A DNA stretch of 64,000 nucleotides from assembly GCA_949130485.1 (NCBI GenBank), contig OX422183.1, positions 13,552,543-13,616,542 on the forward strand. Direction: 5' to 3'. Below, one piece after another: positions 59,156 through 64,000 of the stretch. This DNA comes from Agelas oroides (Eukaryota > Porifera > Demospongiae > Agelasida > Agelasidae). Each line of letters opens with the position of its first letter. Within the stretch, counting starts at the first letter, position 1. Under the pieces are notes generated by a model. That model saw only the letters and a list, made by a program, of their open reading frames with translations. It had not been told where the DNA came from and did no database searches. Made by a program: the position numbers and the translations under genes.

Positions 59156-60547
59156 ACATAATAATGTGACAATAGCATTATGGACTTTTGCTGCATTGTT
59201 TGTGTATGTGTATTTTGGCTAGCTAGGGCTCAGTGCTTTTGGCCACAATACACTTCAATTACTTAGGCTTGCCCCAGGATGATGAAGTACCTCCCTGGAT
59301 ATAGCCATGCCCACTGTTTTAGGCAGTATACTCCACAGCCTTAGCCTGCCAGTTCTTTCTCCTCTAGCTTTAATATGAGTGCTGCTCATGATCTCATTCG
59401 CTGCATGCTCTGCTACACTTCACAGCCTATAATTTACTCCTCTCTGAACAAGATTTGAACTCAAGTTATTCCAGACACTGAAATTATAGAAAACTCACAC
59501 TACAGCAGCATAATTTTACATGTATAAAAGAGTATAGAAAGCTTCATGCAGAGCAGAGTAGAGAAAACATGCAGTGAATGAGGCCATGACCAGCACTCAA
59601 ATATAAAGCTAGAGAAGAAAGAGCTGGCTGGCTAAGACTACACCACCCTTGTAGCGAGCTAAGGTTCTTTATATCAGCAGCTTTTAAAAAGCCTTCATAC
59701 AATGGACTGCTGAGTAATGGAGTTTGAGCAAGCGTAGCTTGTAATTGATTTGGCAGACACTCAATGACAGCTACGTAGACTGCAAATACCCTATGTTGCA
59801 GTTCTCATAGTTGCTGCCAAAGTGATGAATCTGCAGCAGGTGATAGGTGAACACCTTTCTCTGTCTGATCTTCCCTTTTTCTCGCTTAGTATTTCTGGTT
59901 GTCATAATTGACTCCTATGGCACGTCCACATAAGAAGCCCATCTTCCCTCTGATTTTTTCAAACATTCAAGATCCTCCTGACTATTAGACTAACTTAAGT
60001 TTTCAGTCAATTTGAACCAGACACAGAGAAGAGTACAGAATATATACTGTGCTATGCCTACATGATGTACATATACGAATGCTCTCATCACAGTCATATC
60101 ACAAGTATAAGATGATTTATGATTAGACTTAGCTACCACCTTGTTTAAAGGTCATTTCTGTAACCATCTCTTCATCATCACTGCAGGAAGTGAGGCAACC
60201 AAAACAAACAAATGGACATCAAGATGACAGAATGTGCAGCATATGGTACTCTCCCTAACAGACCATAGGTTCTACACACAATGTAAAATGGTGAGATAGT
60301 AAAGAGCAAGTTCACACATTTAGTGAACATTAGAAATATAGTAGAGATTTCATTGTTGTTTTAGTATAGAGACTTAATGCTTCAATAAACGCAATATGAA
60401 ATGCATTTATAGTTCAGAAAATAGTCTGCTGCAACTTATCTGGTATATGAAACTTCTCAGAGAGAATCTTACTATACAAGGTTACACATGCTGCATGCAA
60501 AATGGATACACATGCTGTACACAACACTTGGAATATGGCAGTGTACC
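59156..60547. other. 3' flank of gene 2, nothing recognised
   Basis: No exon, repeat family or RNA gene that I can support in this 1.4-kb stretch. Confidence 0.5.
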
Positions 60548-61620
60548 AGCTGCTATCTCCAGACACACAGACTGCTAGAATTCTGGTTCTGATTCAACAT
60601 TGTGGTTGTTCAAATCAAGAGAGGATCGAGGTGAAACAGTTATTGTAGACACTAACAGTTATTATAGACACTACACAGCTTCTGGAAGTAACTGTAAACC
60701 TCAACAGATAGAAACTTAATAGAGAGTCAATCCAATGAGGGTTGTGGATTTGGGATATTGCCTGTGACGTGATTAATGCTCAAACACCGGTATTAATTTC
60801 TTAAGAAGTTTGATCTATTACCTGTGCTGTCCCATTAGGCAACCAATGTAGTACACATACAGAAAAGATTGCACTGTTTATCATGATTACTGAAGTCATT
60901 CTGGGTAGTATCCCAATTACTTCAATGTTCAACAAGAAATGATGCAAAAGGCAGATATATTTACCAAGCAAATATATGAAGGACCTCTGTGAACCAAATT
61001 TATACATTCAGACATTGGAAGAAAATACCATATAGCGGAAAACTTTCGAGGGAGAAAACTTTTGCGAATTTCGAGATTTTGTAGCTATTCGAGAAAGTTT
61101 TCTCCGCGAAATTGGGGGGTGAGGCATCTTTTGGCGCCAACACTAGCGAGCAATCTGCGAAAGTTTTCTCCCTTGAAAGTTTCCCGCTATACGGTAGGCA
61201 TCTTAATTGCGAGACTGTGGAAATACTGCACATATATGTCCATAACACTTGGGGATTTTGTTTTGTTCTCAGATCACAATAGTCTGGAAACAAAACTCAG
61301 TATGTTAGGTGTCTGAATTCGTATCGCAGGTGGCAACTCAGGAGAGCACTTCATAACAGCTTGTGAGTACCAACTGCTCAGTTGCACAAGGCTTTTACAA
61401 AAGTAGTTTGGTCACATATTCCTAGTGATACCACCAGTACAGTTCAAACACCATGTTTTCTGCCCATATTACTACTGCGTTGTTTTTCTCTGTGTTTTGC
61501 AGAGTAGCTACTGCCCGATTGTAGATCAGAGGAGAGGCCAGTGGAACCACATGTGACCTCTGGGCAACTTCATGTTGTATGCTACTGTATACAGATTCAT
61601 CAGAAAGGACAACTTAATTT
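60548..61620 (-). pseudogene. collapsed relic of gene 3
   Basis: 60548-60633 matches the gene 3 terminal exon (31169-31253) in the same orientation but with frame-breaking changes. A hydrophobic minus-strand stretch at about 60840-60930 may be the membrane exon. 61250-61312, 61325-61395 and 61510-61600 match gene 3 intron 1 at 42770-42835, 43575-43640 and 43850-43950. The order is collinear, so this is a shrunken duplicate of the gene. A MITE (61028) interrupts it. Confidence 0.5.
61028..61194. mobile_element. TA-flanked MITE with CCGTATAGCGGGAAACTTTC ends
   Basis: The left end (CCATATAGCGGAAAACTTTC) and right end (inverted CCGTATAGCGGGAAACTTTC) are inverted repeats of about 37 bp, each next to TA (61026-61027, 61195-61196). 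A third AAAGTTTTCTCC segment lies inside. No coding. Confidence 0.8.
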
Positions 61621-61998
61621 CTCATGAGCAACCTTGATCTCATTGAGGGCCAATCCAAAGGTATGTAGCTGAATTGGAGGAATCTGCACATTTTGTATCC
61701 AGTTTGTTCGAATGGCTACCCTTGGGATTCGTGAGGTTTTCTAGATGAGTGCATACAAATACGGAGCTGAACTGATGCCATAAATGGGTAGGCCTGCATT
61801 TTTGAAGTTGCATGCTGCATCTAGCATGGTAGGTGAGGAAATCCATGCACTATGGACTCATGCCTAGCCATAGCACAAGAGTCACAAGACAGCAAACTGG
61901 ACACACAGTAAACGCAGTAAAGAATATCAGTATGAAACATGAAGAAAGACCCAAGTATTACCTGTTATGGAAGTGTTAGGTAGTAGGTTTTAAAACCA

Positions 61999-62025
61999 CC
62001 CCCCCCCCCCCCCCCCCCCCCCCCC
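61999..62025. repeat. poly-C run of 27 bases
   Basis: An uninterrupted C homopolymer. Such runs are often misjudged in length by sequencing. It can form i-motif or, on the other strand, G-quadruplex structure. Confidence 0.95.
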
Positions 62026-62980
62026 TCCAGCCGCATTTAAAGCTATTTTAACTCTTGATAAGACCTTATAAATAAGAACTTAACAGCAGTAGTACTATAC
62101 TAGTAAATGCTGGTTGTAACAGAAAGGTATGAACTTTTGCGGCTACTCAGACAGAAGTCACCTGTCCCTCAGATACCTGGCCAATATGTTGAATAGTGGG
62201 GTGATCATCTGTTGCCACAAATGCACATGATGTGTGATAGTTCTCAAGCAAACTCAAACTGTGTATTTGGTTAGCCATTAAGTTTCAACACTCACTTGTT
62301 TGTTCAAATGTTGTGTACGAAATTTCAGTTGAGACAACCTCTCACATGTGGGTCAACATGTGTACATTACCCTTAGTGTCAGGTACTTTCCAGTAGCATT
62401 GTGCCTTATCTCCCTGTGCATGGGTGGATCAAAGGTACCGGTAGTCACAGTGACTGTAAACGTGCTACAACACTGGGCGCAAACAGAGGGCATGTATTTC
62501 CCTTTGATGTTTGATACATGCCCTGGGACTAGGGCATGTATATCTCTTTGATGTTTGATACATGCCTTAGCACTGTTCATCATAAATATTCAAATCACAA
62601 CTGGTAGCTAAGTTCCGTTATGCATAAATAGGTACTAGATAAGTCCGCATCATACATGCACAAGCAGAAAAGTCACATCATACTATACACAAGCAGCTGC
62701 AGTTTGCTTATTTGGATGTACTTGTTCATACCCTGTACATGTTTCAACCTGAAAAAAAATTTGATACACATCAGTGTCATGTGGATCATATACAGTACTA
62801 GCACATCACTGAAATATATAAAAACACAAGCCTCCCACAAACCATCAGAGCCAGTGTGAATATTTGGGTATATATTCACTAATAACACCACATTGTGCCT
62901 GATAACATTCATTGATGTGTTACAAATTTGGTAGTCACAATTTACCCTCTTAATACGTAGTTATAACTTCTGAACTGCAG

Positions 62981-63103
62981 ATATACCTGAATGTACCAGA
63001 GGTACGGATAGGTGTCATTCCCACGCAACTTGCCACAACACTCAAGGGAGTTACACCTGTACCTGTAACACTGGATACACAGGCAATGGATTTTCATGCA
63101 CAG
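62981..63103 (+). CDS. orphan EGF exon of a following gene
   Basis: A 123-nt phase 1-1 exon between CTGCAG and GTAAAT. It encodes [23 protein letters not shown] and GYTGNGFSC. Pro replaces the usual Asn or Asp before Glu-Cys, which should weaken calcium binding. It is closest to gene 2 exons at 51547-52507. No matching signal or membrane exon is in view, so it may start a fourth receptor or be a stray copy. Confidence 0.7.
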
Positions 63104-63654
63104 GTAAATTTCTCTATAACAATATTTCTAATCATTGCAGCTACACTATAATACGTAATATTTCTTTTCCTTTTGATGAGTGTTTTACCAACATTGCCAT
63201 CACCCCATTTTCTGTGATAACTAGCTCATCAGTGAATTGGAACAGAGCTTGCATGATTGGAGATTCAAGGGTGGGGAACACTTTTTAATCGCAGTTTCCA
63301 AAAACGTTGGGCAGAAAGGAAGCAGTGAATGTGTGTAACTGATCTTGTATACTAATGTGCACTACCGGAGGTGGAGAGCAACCAGACATCATGTACTACG
63401 TACTAACTATCATTTTCACCACAGTGACTTTACTTTCACTACTCCAGTTACAATGGCATACACATCTCTGCATAAATGTGTGACTTGTCCGATATGTAGC
63501 TCAGAGGCCTTCACAACAACTTACGTTGCTTGCAGTGGGTTTAAACCTGTCATGTGCAGTGTTGTATTGGGTACCTAGATGTTAGCTAAATTCCTGTGAG
63601 CATAAAATTAAGAGAAGGTTATTTGGTACCAACTTTAGCTCGGAAAATAACTTG

Positions 63655-63720
63655 CCGACATTTTGACTGAATGCTCCAGTTGTCATCAGGGCGAAAGTGA
63701 AGAGGTGCGAACAAACGTTG
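63655..63720 (-). ncRNA. possible degenerate hammerhead ribozyme of the Penelope-like element
   Basis: On the minus strand, just after the retroelement stop, CCCTGATGACAACTGG leads to a small ACTG-CAGT stem and then TCAAAATGTCGGC. CTGATGA, stem II and GAAA are the hammerhead core; here GAAA is AAAA, so it is probably inactive. Penelope-like elements are known to carry such motifs in their terminal repeats. Confidence 0.35.
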
Positions 63721-63737
63721 CTATTTATAGCCATGCA

Positions 63738-64000
63738 TTACTGAGGATACACGTCATTGGAGGTCAAAGGTCGGTGAGGATTGCTCCTCTCTCCCTGCCT
63801 CCTCATCACAGCGGTCCAGCAACCAGGGACTTCCAGTCCTCCATCTTGGTTGAAGCACTCTTCTGAGGGTGTCATCTGGATCTGCAGAGCCTCCTTCACC
63901 AACAGTTCCTGTCCTCTGCCATGGTCCAGCACTGTGGTCTCCTCCCAGTGGATCGGATGGTGATTCTCCCACGCATGCTCCGCTACAGCTGACTTCTCCA
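63738..64000 (-). CDS. Penelope-like retroelement, C-terminal part of the reverse transcriptase/GIY-YIG protein
   Basis: Open from the window edge to a stop at 63738. It shows KSAVAEHAWENHHPI, TVLDHGRGQELLVKEALQIQ and NQDGGLEVPGCW. This A-x-H-x-W, LLVKEAL-I and N-x-D-x-G-LE series is what I recall from the C-terminal end of Penelope-like polyproteins, after the GIY-YIG nuclease. Catalytic parts lie beyond the window. The frame is undisturbed in view, so a recent copy is possible. Confidence 0.65.
   Translation of the reverse strand, partial: EKSAVAEHAWENHHPIHWEETTVLDHGRGQELLVKEALQIQMTPSEECFNQDGGLEVPGCWTAVMRRQGERSNPHRPLTSNDVYPQ

Noticed and set aside
1..64000. CRISPR array or bacterial operon structure
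   Set aside because: Introns, animal domains and TTAGGG repeats show a eukaryotic genome; no repeat-spacer array exists.

Overview
This is animal genomic DNA, most likely from a sponge and probably a demosponge. Genes are split by GT-AG introns. Calcium-binding EGF exons are mostly symmetrical phase 1-1. There is a receptor tyrosine kinase (RTK), and the non-coding DNA is full of short inverted-repeat elements whose ends read like CCTCGTTCCCAGG or CAGTGGAACC. I call it a sponge from recalled repeat and receptor styles, not from a search.

Layout. 1-6.99 kb: repeat-rich flank with no convincing gene. 6,996-29,435 (+): gene 1, an RTK with signal peptide, two EGF domains, an unrecognised Cys domain, Ig domain, transmembrane helix and complete kinase. 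29.4-31.1 kb: convergent spacer. 31,143-44,215 (-): gene 3, a kinase-less membrane protein with signal peptide, mannose-6-phosphate-receptor homology (MRH) domain, Cys-rich exon, the same Cys domain as gene 1, two EGFs, a membrane helix and a long acidic Ser/Thr-rich tail. 44.2-48.8 kb: a decayed DIRS-like reverse transcriptase, two possible exons on the minus strand and a large inverted repeat. 48,849-about 59,155 (+): gene 2, with a first exon paralogous to that of gene 1, an EGF array, a sushi domain, two more EGFs, a membrane helix and a choice of a short tail or a tail with three PPPIPPK-type repeats. 59.2-64 kb: a collapsed relic of gene 3, an orphan EGF exon and the 3' end of a Penelope-like retroelement (-).

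The three genes form one locus of related receptors. They reuse extracellular exons but carry different cytoplasmic outputs: kinase, proline-rich ligand repeats, or acidic tail. Several EGF exons are fossils, others are near-identical tandem copies, so the locus is turning over. Among the mobile elements, one inverted-repeat family leaves 9-bp target duplications (three perfect cases), several elements use TA, and one uses TTAA. Exon limits were read by eye from splice consensus, reading phase and comparison between paralogs; no transcript data were available.
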